The translations under genes were made by a program, and so were the position numbers. 64,000 nucleotides of DNA from assembly GCF_943193135.1 (NCBI RefSeq), contig NZ_CALPCZ010000009.1, forward strand, positions 1-64,000, written 5' to 3'. Source of the DNA: Odoribacter lunatus. GTDB taxonomy: Bacteria > Bacteroidota > Bacteroidia > Bacteroidales > Marinifilaceae. Of this stretch, positions 35,091 through 43,656 are shown one piece after another (positions within the stretch are counted from its first letter, which is position 1; each line of letters starts with the position of its first letter). Below the pieces are notes generated by a model. It worked only from the letters and a program-made list of their open reading frames with translations, was not told the DNA's origin and ran no database searches.

Positions 35091-36743
35091 TTATTCTTTA
35101 ATCGATTGTTCCAACTCTTCAACAGAAACAGGGTCTAATTCGCGAACGCAACGAACGGGGTAACCTCTATTTCGCCAAGCCATTACATTTACGGCTGGAT
35201 ACATTTCCTCATCTTCCCAACGATTGAAAGTATGCAGAGCTGATCCCCAATTACCCGTCTCACTTACCCCAGGAGAACTTGACCAATAAGAAAAAGAGGA
35301 TATCGGATGACTTTCGAAATCTTTGTAACCCGCCGCCGGTAAAAATATCGCATTACCGATATGTGATGATGTTGCTATCTGGGCTTCCGGTCCAAACCAA
35401 ATTCCGCGCACACCCCAATTGTCATCGGAAGCATCCACCTTTCGCCAGCCGGAAGCTATCAATGACTCCAATTCATTTGCCGTCGGGAGCCTCCATCCCG
35501 CAGGACACGGGTCATTTTCTTTGCTCCATTCAACGTTTCCATCACTCGTATATTCAGGTACAACACCATTAGGAGCAATTGCCGTTATCCTATTGAATTG
35601 ATAGTATTTACCAAAAGCTCCGGGAGAAGCGGCAAAAGTATGGCAATCGTCCACATTGGTAGCTGCCCAAACCACATCGTTGATGACGACACTCCCCTCC
35701 AGTGGCACTACAACAAGTGGCAAAGGATATACCCCAACCGGACGCTCGTCGTAGACAAGTATGACGGCATCCACGCGACTACTTTCTGTTGCCGTCGGCG
35801 GTGCCGTAATGATAAATCGGCTGTTCTCCCGGTCAACCTCGACCTTCCAACCAGACGTCACACCCATTGTGGAAATATTAACAGATTCTGGATGAGACGC
35901 TGTCAATGAATACGGAATGGAGCGCACCTCTTTTGGGAAAAAACTGCGAGGACACTTAAAACTAATGACTACTGCAATGTTTTTGGGGAGAACGATTGTT
36001 TCTCCACTAGTTAGTGTGAACGTCACCGCATCGTCCGTTTCCGAGATGTCGGTGAAAATGTCACCTCCAGATGTCGAACTTCCGGTAGCCTTTACTCCTG
36101 TCGAAACAAATCCCGACTCGCTCCCGTCTGCGGAAATCTCCCATTCATTGGTCGCAGGATTGATACGGATTCTCGGAGTCTTGCCGTCTTCTCCGTTTTT
36201 TCCGTCAGCACCATCCTTTCCATTGGCACCGTCCTTGCCGTCTTCTCCGTCTTTTCCATCAGCACCATCCTTTCCGTCAGTACCATCTTTCCCATTGGCC
36301 CGCACCATATTGCCATAAATATCGCGCAACCACTCTTCCGGCTCTTCACCGATTTGAATCGTCCAATAATAATTGCCATCATCATACAACTTGATGCGAA
36401 TAATTGGGGTGACGATATTCTTGCCTTCTTCACCATTCCCGTCTCCAATCCTGTTATAAATGGTGATTGATGGATTATACTTAAAAGCAATCGTGTATCC
36501 CACCTCCTCCCCGTCGTTCCAAATGGGAATAACCTCCGTAATGCAGTCGTTGTCCTGAAGTGCATCTACGAGCGACTGCAACGACGATATGTTCGTGTTC
36601 ATCTGCCGGCATAACTCTTCGAGCATGACAATACGAAACTCAAGCTCATCCACCTTCCCCCACAATGCGCTGTCATCGTACTTTTTGCTGCACGACGACA
36701 ATATGCCCGCAACACACAAGACTAAAAACAAATACTTCCTCAT
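35091..36743 (-). CDS. Lipoprotein with DUF4988-like coiled coil, collagen-like repeats and FISUMP domain
   Basis: A 550-residue lipoprotein with signal MRKYLFLVLCVAGILSSC (Cys 18). Residues ~25-65 form a Leu-rich coiled coil (VDELEFRIVMLEELC...SLQSLVDALQ), the mark of DUF4988. Residues 151-188 are G-x-x triplets (GKDG, ADG, EDG). The C-terminal ~140 residues match the Fibrobacter succinogenes major paralogous domain: PCPAGWRLPTANELESL, FLPAAGY, YWSSSPG and a final GYPVRCVRE. The layout is a stalk carrying a C-type-lectin-like head outside the cell. It is the upstream partner of the IPT/TIG lipoprotein. Confidence 0.82.
   Translation of the reverse strand: MRKYLFLVLCVAGILSSCSKKYDDSALWGKVDELEFRIVMLEELCRQMNTNISSLQSLVDALQDNDCITEVIPIWNDGEEVGYTIAFKYNPSITIYNRIGDGNGEEGKNIVTPIIRIKLYDDGNYYWTIQIGEEPEEWLRDIYGNMVRANGKDGTDGKDGADGKDGEDGKDGANGKDGADGKNGEDGKTPRIRINPATNEWEISADGSESGFVSTGVKATGSSTSGGDIFTDISETDDAVTFTLTSGETIVLPKNIAVVISFKCPRSFFPKEVRSIPYSLTASHPESVNISTMGVTSGWKVEVDRENSRFIITAPPTATESSRVDAVILVYDERPVGVYPLPLVVVPLEGSVVINDVVWAATNVDDCHTFAASPGAFGKYYQFNRITAIAPNGVVPEYTSDGNVEWSKENDPCPAGWRLPTANELESLIASGWRKVDASDDNWGVRGIWFGPEAQIATSSHIGNAIFLPAAGYKDFESHPISSFSYWSSSPGVSETGNWGSALHTFNRWEDEEMYPAVNVMAWRNRGYPVRCVRELDPVSVEELEQSIKE
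36180..36293 (-). repeat. Collagen-like G-x-x coding minisatellite
   Basis: Encodes residues 151-188 of the FISUMP lipoprotein, alternating GKDG/GKNG with TDG, ADG, EDG and AND-type triplets. Underlying 18- and 27-bp units are nearly identical in DNA, so copy number could vary by slippage. Confidence 0.8.
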
Positions 36744-36744
36744 A

Positions 36745-37359
36745 TCATTTTAAACTAAATGGTTTCAGTTTCTCAAACTTGGCGACCGGTTCTAACTTAT
36801 CCGTCCGCTTCATGACAAGCGGGTGTGAGGGGTGTCCCTCTTTTGTCTGACCATAGGCCATAAGAGTATAGCCGTTCCCGCTAAAGAGCTTCAAAATACT
36901 GTCGCACATCCCGGACAGATAAGAACGCTTTTTTATGGTCGCTCCCCATGCACACCAGACATCGGCTTGCGGAACCTTTTCAAGCAACTTGCGAATGGCC
37001 GCGACATTACGGTTGTGAAGCGTCATGTCCGCCTCCTCGTGCATCTCGTCCGGGTCGGTTGCCCGTTGCGGGTAGAGATTCAGCATATACCATGCGCCGT
37101 ACCCATGTTCTGAAGCATATTCTTCTACCTGTCTCAATGTAGGGTCAAGGATTCCCGGAATTGCCGTACTAGGATTAACCCCGATACAAATTAACACCTT
37201 GGCGTTTTGCCCGCCCTCGAAAATTTCGCCTAACACATAGCGCACACTGCTCACATCCATTGAACTGACTTCTCCGGCTTCATTTGTATATGTCCGACGA
37301 TATTTTTTGTCTTCCTCGTACTCATACACCCACCTGTTCGATTTTTTCTCTGTTTTCAT
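36745..37359 (-). CDS. DUF1643 domain-containing protein
   Basis: A 204-residue soluble protein. The family core is visible: ICIGVNPSTAIPGILDPTLRQVEEYA, WYMLNLYPQRATDP, VWCAWGA and GHPSHPLV. DUF1643 proteins occur on phages, plasmids and islands and their activity is unknown. It ends 1 nt before the FISUMP lipoprotein gene, so it heads that transcript, and is divergent from an XRE regulator with a shared operator region. Confidence 0.85.
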   Translation of the reverse strand: MKTEKKSNRWVYEYEEDKKYRRTYTNEAGEVSSMDVSSVRYVLGEIFEGGQNAKVLICIGVNPSTAIPGILDPTLRQVEEYASEHGYGAWYMLNLYPQRATDPDEMHEEADMTLHNRNVAAIRKLLEKVPQADVWCAWGATIKKRSYLSGMCDSILKLFSGNGYTLMAYGQTKEGHPSHPLVMKRTDKLEPVAKFEKLKPFSLK

Positions 37360-37375
37360 AATAACCTCTTTGTTT

Positions 37376-37431
37376 GCTTAGTAATACTAAGCGCAAAGAT
37401 AAACATTTTCCGTTGCTTTGCAATACTTAGC
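37376..37431. promoter_or_regulatory. Promoter and palindromic operator between DUF1643 and the XRE regulator
   Basis: On the minus strand a TTG (37421-37423) and TATCTTTG (37394-37401) are 19 bp apart, a canonical promoter for the DUF1643 operon. GCTTAGTAATACTAAGC (37376-37392) is a perfect 8-bp-arm palindrome centred on the expected transcription start. A near-copy of one arm, TACTTAGC, lies at 37424-37431 over the -33 region, about four helical turns away. This is a likely repressor site for the adjacent XRE protein. Confidence 0.7.
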
Positions 37432-37439
37432 AAATTCTT

Positions 37440-37691
37440 ATGAAATCGGCAATCGACAGATACGTAATCGACAAGGTGCGTGAGAAACGCAAAGAGCATG
37501 GGGTTTCCCAACGCGACATCGCGTTTACTATCGGTTGCTCTGCGAGTTTCGTCGGGCAGGTCGAGAGTGCAAACTACGACACCAAATACACCATTCATCA
37601 ACTCTATCTGATCGCGCAGGACTTGGGGTGTTCGCCCTCCGAGTTTTTCCCGGCTTTGGACGATCCTCGCTTCCAATCGCACGACGAATAG
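37440..37691 (+). CDS. XRE family transcriptional regulator
   Basis: An 83-residue single-domain HTH protein. KVREKRKEHGVSQRDIAFTIGCSASFVGQVES is a complete XRE/Cro helix-turn-helix, followed by HQLYLIAQDLGCSPSEFFP. It is divergent from DUF1643 with 80 bp between starts containing a palindrome that it probably binds, repressing the lipoprotein operon and perhaps itself (inference). Confidence 0.85.
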   Translation: MKSAIDRYVIDKVREKRKEHGVSQRDIAFTIGCSASFVGQVESANYDTKYTIHQLYLIAQDLGCSPSEFFPALDDPRFQSHDE

Positions 37692-37793
37692 CCGATTTTC
37701 GTGTGCAAACATAGAGAGGTTACTACGACAAAACTCGTCGGGGCTCTCGTTTTTTGAAGACTTTCTTTCATTTTCATCGTTACCATAAGGCGT

Positions 37794-37823
37794 AAAAAAA
37801 ACCGCTCACCTTGCGGTGGCGGT
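37794..37823 (-). terminator. Terminator of the WYL regulator gene
   Basis: Read on the minus strand, a 9-bp stem with one bulge (ACCGCTCACC against GGTGGCGGT, loop TTGC) is followed by seven T residues. Confidence 0.8.
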
Positions 37824-37846
37824 CTGTCGTTTGTTTTTTGTCTGCG

Positions 37847-38752
37847 TCAGTATCGGGTCAAAGCCTCACGCAGTCGTCCGGCAATCCGTTGCCGGAGCGA
37901 TTCGGGTGTGAGCACTTCGGCGCATTCTCCGTAACTCAGCAGCTTGTTCTCCAGTTCGGGATTGACAATCAACTGCCACTCCGCCGTGTCCCCCTCGATG
38001 CGTTGCGAAGCATGGAGCGGCAAGGCGGCAAGGTGGCGGAGCATTGAGGCATCATAAAACTTTACACGCACACTTTCGACAGGTGCATCCTTTCGTTGTC
38101 CGGGTTCATAGACCAAGCCATATACACGGTCGAATCTACGCGCCGTTTCCTCTCGCTCGGGCTTTCGCGTAAAGAGCCTGCCCGGCAAAGAATAAAAGCC
38201 AATCCGGTCAAGGCCGAACGTACGGAACGCCTCCTTGTCCGGCACGTAGGCAAAGAGATACCACCGCCCGGCAAACTCTTTGAGCAGATAAGGGTGAACC
38301 TCGTAACAGGTAGACGCTCCCGTAGCATAGTTGGTATGCTCAAACGCCACGACCTCCGACCCTCTGATTGCCCGCAGCAGGTGAGGAAGCAACTCTACCC
38401 CCTTGAAACGTGTCGTCGGACTGATTGACAGATAGCGGAGCAAACCGCGCTGTTCACGCAACCCCGAAAGCACCATATCCGAGCTTTCGGCAAGCTCCAT
38501 AAAATAGAGCATTTTCTCGAAATCCCCCGCCGTCTCCGGATTGATGCCCCAGCCCCCGCGTTGCGGATCGTAGAGAATATCTATGTCGAAATTGCTGCGG
38601 ATGTCTGCCAAATCACGCTGCAAGGTGCGATTGGTCACGGCGCAGTCGTGCCGTTCAAGATAGACCAACAGCGTGGCGGAACTGGGATAATCGCCACGCA
38701 AAATACGACTTACAATCAGGTAGTCGCGCCGGATATTGTTCTTTGTTGCCAT
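37847..38752 (-). CDS. WYL domain-containing transcriptional regulator
   Basis: A 301-residue regulator. The N-terminal winged-helix part (RRDYLIVSRILRG...TNRTLQRDLADIRSNFDIDI) precedes a WYL domain in which VHPYLLKEFAGRWYLFAYVP holds the RWYL core. A C-terminal extension (WCX-like) follows. WYL proteins sense nucleic-acid or nucleotide ligands and often control defence islands (family knowledge). The ATG at 38752 is preferred to an in-frame TTG 24 nt upstream. Matching palindromes upstream point to autoregulation. Confidence 0.87.
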   Translation of the reverse strand: MATKNNIRRDYLIVSRILRGDYPSSATLLVYLERHDCAVTNRTLQRDLADIRSNFDIDILYDPQRGGWGINPETAGDFEKMLYFMELAESSDMVLSGLREQRGLLRYLSISPTTRFKGVELLPHLLRAIRGSEVVAFEHTNYATGASTCYEVHPYLLKEFAGRWYLFAYVPDKEAFRTFGLDRIGFYSLPGRLFTRKPEREETARRFDRVYGLVYEPGQRKDAPVESVRVKFYDASMLRHLAALPLHASQRIEGDTAEWQLIVNPELENKLLSYGECAEVLTPESLRQRIAGRLREALTRY

Positions 38753-38797
38753 AGTATTATCTGTTTGTTTTTTCAAAAATCACTCCGTTTTGCACGA

Positions 38798-38966
38798 TAT
38801 GACGAAGCGTCATACGGAAAGCGAAAACGGGCACATTCTTTCGTATGTCCTGCAAAAATAAGCAAATAGGCATGACACCATACGTCATATTAGAAAATAT
38901 ATGCCGGAGAAATAATGAATATCTCTCCGGCAGGAAGTGATAATCGGCATATGACGAAGCGTCAAA
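38798..38966. promoter_or_regulatory. Cluster of palindromic operators around the WYL regulator promoter
   Basis: TATGACGAAGCGTCATA (38798-38814) is an inverted repeat with 7-bp arms and 3-nt spacer. TATGACGAAGCGTCA recurs at 38950-38964. A degenerate site, ATGAC-N7-GTCAT, is at 38872-38888. A TATTTTTG -7-like box on the minus strand lies between the first and middle sites (about 38852-38859). Three spaced sites suggest looping or cooperative repression by the WYL protein. Confidence 0.6.
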
Positions 38967-39210
38967 AAGGCATATTGTCCATGTCAGGATTTTCGACTGT
39001 GTTTTCTTGCGTCGCCATACGGCTGCTGCAATCTGCAAAATAATCGCGCGGTCGATAATGATACCTGCAATCGTTCGAGTAATTGCAACGTCCGACGTAA
39101 CGATTGATCTTCTTGTTACTTCTATCCACATAAAAAACGAAAGACCGTCTGCCGCACTGTGGACAAATGCCGTAGTTCCCACGGCCATAGCGTAAATGAT
39201 ACTTTTTCAT
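38962..39210 (-). pseudogene. Truncated DUF6371-like (primase-type zinc finger) gene
   Basis: An 82-residue frame. CPQCGRRSFVFYVD...VGRCNYSNDCRYHYRPRDYF has the C-x2-C...C-x5-C-x-Y-H-Y arrangement of the N-terminal zinc finger of DUF6371/primase-type proteins, which usually run to 300 or more residues. Here the chain ends after a short acidic tail, so the catalytic part is absent. Its location beside a truncated DUF3987 gene, its usual partner, supports decay of a replication module. It could still be a stand-alone zinc-finger protein. Confidence 0.55.
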
Positions 39211-39480
39211 AATCTATTGTTATTAAATGTATTAATCGTATTATTCTGTATTCCTCGGACGATATAATCGCATAAGTCCAGTCCGTTGGTCCACTCCCCG
39301 TCAGAAGCGTTCAATCCCAAAATATTGTCCACCCGACAAGAAACGAAAGCAACTGTTCGTGCGATCTGTTCGACCTTTCCGGAATCGGCTCTCTACGGCT
39401 CTTCGCGGCACTGCCCGGAAAGCAAAAAGCCTTGTTCCTCTTTGCGTCCAAGACAAAGTGCCGATAGAGCCATTAGTGCC
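39211..39480 (-). other. Possible coding remnant between the two primase fragments
   Basis: No full gene. On the minus strand an open frame without start (VEQIARTVAFVSCRV..., ...LGLNASDGEWTNGLDL) runs into the ATGA of the DUF6371-like fragment, and a TAG closes it upstream near 39390. It has protein-like composition and may be a scrap of a deleted gene of the same element. Confidence 0.35.
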
Positions 39481-40449
39481 TTATTCAATCAGTTTTTTAG
39501 CATACATGCCTCGGTCTTCCCGCACAAACAAGAGCTTGTTGTTCGCTAAAAATTTCTTGAATACGTTTCTGTTCATTCCCAACTCCTCCGCTTTGGACGC
39601 ATACCTGTCTATGGTAATCAATCTATTCGGAAGCGCATCATAAACCCGCCGCTGCTTTTCGGTCAGTTTGTCAAGGGGATTCCCACTATACAGATACCGA
39701 TGCAATTCAATGGCTTGACGCTTGAAATAGTCAGTCAGTATAATGGCATTCTGCACAGCCCGCACGCTTACAGCCTCGTTGTCTGCCTCGCCGTACCCCC
39801 AATAGATGCACTGGATAATCAGTGCGCAACGCAACATGATAATATCCATTTTACCCAACGCACCCGCATAGGTTTCGTCTGAAGCAGCCTCCAATTCGCT
39901 TGCATGGTCGTTGTTGTGCCACTCCATAACCAATTGCCTGGCCTCGGGAGTTAATTCTATCTCCCGGGGAGTGGATCCGTCTTTCAGACCGGCAGACGTC
40001 AAAGCATACAGGCGCTTGACTGCATCGGAGTACCGCGCGACCAAGTGAGCATCAATGTCTTCTTCATACCATAGCGTAACGGGCTCCTCCCGCATAATCC
40101 AGATGATACGATCCATAAAGCCATTATCCTGTTTGTCCTTAAACACCGAGGGCAGGATTTTGGGTTGAATCGTACCTATGAGCGAAAGTACGGGGGCTCC
40201 AATGACAAGCGGGTCCGATGTCTTACGCATGACCGACGACGGACTTCCGCTCCAAAGACTCAACAGGGACTCCATGTCCGAACCGGAATTGTAGCGTCCC
40301 ATATTCTTAATCAGTCCGGCCAACTCGTCCACGTAGTACAATACGCCCCTATTCGTACGGGAAAGCAAGGAATACAATTCCTCAATGGTAATATCTCCGG
40401 CAATTATCGGGGTGTACCGGGGCATTTCCGCCCTTATTTTAAGTTTCAA
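39481..40449 (-). pseudogene. DUF3987 protein, N-terminally truncated
   Basis: A 322-residue frame equal to the C-terminal part of DUF3987 primase/helicase-like proteins. GDITIEELYSLLSRTNRGVLYYVDELAGL carries the Walker-B-like DE, then SGSPSSVMRKTSDPLVIGAPVLSLIGTIQP and DRIIWIMREEP. The upstream half with Walker A is missing: a stop lies directly before the frame and a SymE-like gene on the other strand begins 6 bp beyond it. ATP hydrolysis is therefore unlikely. It marks a former replication module of a mobile element. Confidence 0.75.
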
Positions 40450-40454
40450 AAGTT

Positions 40455-40697
40455 ATGAGTACCGTTGAGATGACACCCAAAAGGCAAAAAGATGAAGTAA
40501 GTATCCGTAAAATCAGGTGTCTGCGTTCTCCCCATTCTACGTTTCAACGGAAGCTGCCGTCTATTTCTCTTGCCGGAGTTTGGCTGCAGAAGGCGGGGTT
40601 TGAGGTCGGAGATTTTGCCAGAGTCGTGGTGTTTGACGGCGTGCTGGTGATTAGTTGCGAGAGGTTGCCGGATAATGAGAACAGGAGAGGTGAGTGA
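40455..40697 (+). CDS. SymE-like type I toxin-antitoxin toxin
   Basis: An 80-residue basic protein with the SymE-type AbrB-like core KLPSISLAGVWLQKAGFEVG followed by ARVVVFDGVLVISCE. E. coli SymE is an SOS-induced protein controlled by the antisense RNA SymR and linked to the hsd restriction locus; here the gene also sits beside restriction-related genes. No SymR-like RNA could be identified by eye. It begins 5 bp from the broken end of the DUF3987 gene, so it may have arrived with the rearrangement. Confidence 0.75.
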   Translation: MSTVEMTPKRQKDEVSIRKIRCLRSPHSTFQRKLPSISLAGVWLQKAGFEVGDFARVVVFDGVLVISCERLPDNENRRGE

Positions 40698-40838
40698 TTA
40701 GTTGGTCAGGCAGAAGATTCGGACTGATTCTGAATAAAATTGAATTTCTGCGACACTGCCACAAGAATTGGTTTTAATTGGTTCACAATGACATTCACTC
40801 TTTATGAGCCAATTACAGGGAGTGACGGGTGCTTATAT

Positions 40839-41519
40839 TCAGTTTCTCAATATATGTTCTACTAATATACATACATTAGTACCAAGTTTCTCTATTAACT
40901 CTGTGTTATCTATTTCGAGTTTTTTTGCCCTCTCAATTGCCTGTTTAATTTTTTCAGAATCAATTTTAAAAGGTATATTGGGCTTACGGTACCCTTTACA
41001 CAATTTTGTAATTTCCTTTTCTAAAAACCTTTTTTTCCCTGTTTTTTTATTTTCCAATAATTCATTCAGATTATATGAATCAGTATCTGTTATATGCAAC
41101 AACAACCATAATTCAAACGTAGGATTAGAAAGTGCCAGATTATATCCTTCTTGTTCACATATTTTTATTATTTCTTCAAGTTGTTCTCTTTTTACATTTT
41201 GCCGGTCACGATCAACAACCATCCATATTTCATGAGGATCGTAACCAAAATTAGGATTGCCCTTTCGCTCTTGAAGTAACTTGATTACATGTTTAGGGTG
41301 ACTTTTTGTATCATTCTCATCCTCTGCCTCTAAAGGTTCTATTTTGACAAATTTTGATATTCCCAACTCTTCTGCTCTATCGATGATTTTATCAAAATAC
41401 TCATATTCCGTTTTTCCTTCTCCAGCAAAAGCTATACAATACAAAGTATTAGGTTCAATGCTTTCAGAGGGAACTGTACGTTTACCAAATGGATGACTGA
41501 TTCTTAATCTATTTGACAT
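40839..41519 (-). CDS. rloB: RloB family protein (AbiLii-like)
   Basis: A 226-residue protein of the RloB family. The N-terminal AFAGEGKTEYEYFDKII contains the conserved E-G-x-T-E, VVDRDRQ follows (D-x-D), then SNPTFELWLLLH; these acidic blocks suggest a TOPRIM-like nuclease. RloB is paired with an AAA ATPase in restriction-linked loci and in the abortive infection system AbiL. Its start overlaps the ATPase gene by 16 nt. The genes are A+T rich compared with the flanking core. Anti-phage action is a family inference. Confidence 0.85.
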   Translation of the reverse strand: MSNRLRISHPFGKRTVPSESIEPNTLYCIAFAGEGKTEYEYFDKIIDRAEELGISKFVKIEPLEAEDENDTKSHPKHVIKLLQERKGNPNFGYDPHEIWMVVDRDRQNVKREQLEEIIKICEQEGYNLALSNPTFELWLLLHITDTDSYNLNELLENKKTGKKRFLEKEITKLCKGYRKPNIPFKIDSEKIKQAIERAKKLEIDNTELIEKLGTNVCILVEHILRN

Positions 41520-42880
41520 GTATCTATGTTTTTAAAACTTTTAAAAATAGGAATTGCCCCATATCTTCCCAAAAGATAATCTTTTCGGATAGCCTTATCA
41601 TTCCTAACCTTAAATTCATCAAGCGAATATATTCTGGAAGAATTGTTTTCTTTTTCAACAAACCATATTTCGTCTTTTCTAAATAGGTCTAAATCCAGTA
41701 ATAAGGATTCGTGAGTTGTAGCTATTAATTGGCTTTCACAATTAGTTGATAATTGAAGAAATATTTCAAATAAAGAATAAGTTAATTTAGAGTGTAAACT
41801 TCTGTCTATCTCATCAATTACATAAACACGATCATTTTTTACAATTTGTGAAAGAGCTGGAATAAGGTCTAATAATCTTTGTGTACCGTCTGATTCTTCG
41901 TCCATATCAAAAACAACCGACTTCCCACAATCGGATTCATGCTCCAATCCTAATTTTTTTATTATATATTCTCCTTCCTTGTTTTGAAATAAAGTAAATG
42001 ATTTGCCATTCACGCTAAAAAGAAGAGTGGAGTTGTCTTTTATGTTATCTTTTTCAAATTCTTTTTTTACATCTTTTCTGATTTGCTGTTTGATAGCATC
42101 AGGTATCCTGATATTATCAAAATTTTCTGTTTTAGAAGCAACTTTCTTAATTCCTGTCTGGAAAATATGAAGGTATTCATTAAATGTATCAGACATTTGA
42201 GTATTGTCTCCAACAAAACTTAAACCCTGAAATCTTGAACAAGGGAAAATAACAGTCAATTTTTTGTCAAACCAAGCATAAACTTCAATCAGAGGCAAAA
42301 TCTGTTGTTGAATGTCATTTAAACTCTTTCTATTAATCTCGCTAAGGAACAAGAGATTGTCAGAAGATTTAAAATCATCTTTATATACATCAAATCTTTT
42401 TTTTGCATCTCCTAGTAATTTTAACCCAAAATTTATTTGATGAACATCTTCCTCATCTTTAATTCTTTCAAATATAAGTTTTTCCCCAGCTTCCGAAATT
42501 TCGTATAACCATTCCTCCAATATTTGATTTTTTGACAGGATTACTCCAAAACCATATGAGTAGTATCGTGTTCCAGCCTTAATTTCAAAATTAAAAATTG
42601 TCGGTTTATTAATATTATTTTCATTTAATCGATAATGGCTGTTCAAAACATTTACTTTTTCTAATCCCTCTACTATGATGTCTTTTGCAAAGTTAATTGC
42701 ACGGACAAGATTAGATTTACCTGAAGCGTTTGCACCATACAGGACTGCTGTTTTTAATATTTTAATGTTCCGGTCTTCTATCAAATGTTTCTTTTTAGTT
42801 CTAACATCTCCGGCTATTAATGAAAATTCTACTTTTTTATCAAAGGAAAGAAAATTTTCTACTTCAAATCTCGCTAACAT
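41504..42880 (-). CDS. rloA: RloA/AbiLi-like AAA family ATPase
   Basis: A 458-residue ATPase of the SMC/OLD-like AAA_15/AAA_21 type. FEVENFLSF at the N-terminus, Walker A GANASGKSN (residues 49-57), Walker B VYVIDEIDRSLH and the H-loop ATTHESLL are intact. The ATG at 42880 is preferred over an in-frame TTG at 42913. With the overlapping RloB it forms an intact two-gene set resembling AbiL and, more remotely, PARIS. It is the only undamaged defence system visible in the island. Confidence 0.87.
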   Translation of the reverse strand: MLARFEVENFLSFDKKVEFSLIAGDVRTKKKHLIEDRNIKILKTAVLYGANASGKSNLVRAINFAKDIIVEGLEKVNVLNSHYRLNENNINKPTIFNFEIKAGTRYYSYGFGVILSKNQILEEWLYEISEAGEKLIFERIKDEEDVHQINFGLKLLGDAKKRFDVYKDDFKSSDNLLFLSEINRKSLNDIQQQILPLIEVYAWFDKKLTVIFPCSRFQGLSFVGDNTQMSDTFNEYLHIFQTGIKKVASKTENFDNIRIPDAIKQQIRKDVKKEFEKDNIKDNSTLLFSVNGKSFTLFQNKEGEYIIKKLGLEHESDCGKSVVFDMDEESDGTQRLLDLIPALSQIVKNDRVYVIDEIDRSLHSKLTYSLFEIFLQLSTNCESQLIATTHESLLLDLDLFRKDEIWFVEKENNSSRIYSLDEFKVRNDKAIRKDYLLGRYGAIPIFKSFKNIDTCQID

Positions 42881-43112
42881 ATCATTATTTTTAGATGGCA
42901 CCAAATTAAGCAAAAAAAACTCATATTAAAAGCGCTTCCCCTCCAAAAAACAGAAATATTACCCGTTTTTAACGTTTTTATCTCACAATTCGCCATTCAA
43001 ACTATAAAACATATGAAGTTACAAAGGACGGAGAAGGAATGGAATGAGAGGGGAGAAGATTTTTTTAACGTGATTTTAGATGTAGTTTTGCCAGATCGAA
43101 GTATTGAGATGG

Positions 43113-43611
43113 ATGACTGATGTTCATTCAAAGGAGGTGCGCAGCCATAATATGGCAAGCATCAAAAGCAGGAACACGAAACCGGAGATGATTGTAAGAA
43201 GGTTCCTTTTTTAGCAAAGGTTTCCACTTCCGGATAAATGTGAAATCTCTGCCGGGGAAACCGGATATTGTCCTGAAGAAATACCGGACTGTCATTTTTG
43301 TTAACGGCTGTTTCTGGCACGGACATGAGAGGTGCAAATATTTTGTAATTCCACAAACCCGTACGGTATGGTGGACGGAGAAAATCAGAAAAAACAAGGA
43401 ACGGGATTCGGAAGAACGGGAGAAGTTAAGAGGTGCCGAATGGAATATTATTGTGGTCTGGGAGTGTCAGTTGAAACCGAAACAACGCATGAGCAGCCTG
43501 TCTGTGATAGAATCATTGCTTCAACAGTCTTTCCTGAATATGAACAGGAGGACGACTGCGCCAGCGTATTCTCCCGCTATGATTGCTAAAACGGGAGAAG
43601 TGTATAAATAG
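43113..43611 (+). pseudogene. vsr: Very short patch repair endonuclease Vsr, frameshifted
   Basis: The ATG at 43113 opens MTDVHSKEVRSHNMASIKSR and KPEMIVRRFLF, a normal Vsr N-terminus, but a TAG at 43212-43214 follows a run of six T (43207-43212). Removing one T restores the frame into SKGFHFRINVKSLPGKPDIVL, FVNGCFWHGHERC and VVWECQLKPKQR, the complete catalytic part with the Asp and His residues. Vsr nicks beside T:G mismatches arising from 5-methylcytosine deamination, so it fits with the neighbouring C5-methyltransferase. A GTG at 43240 could start only a shortened protein. A sequencing error in the T-run is possible. Confidence 0.85.
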
Positions 43612-43656
43612 TGTGGGTATAAAGGAGGTCAGTACAGGATGACCAGTTCTGTTTTT

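Noticed and set aside
36180-36293. CRISPR-like short repeats
   Set aside because: They are in-frame G-x-x coding repeats without unique spacers.
43200-43245. Programmed -1 frameshift in vsr at TTTTTTA
   Set aside because: Joining the two halves needs a +1 (or -2) shift; a -1 slip on this heptamer gives the wrong frame.
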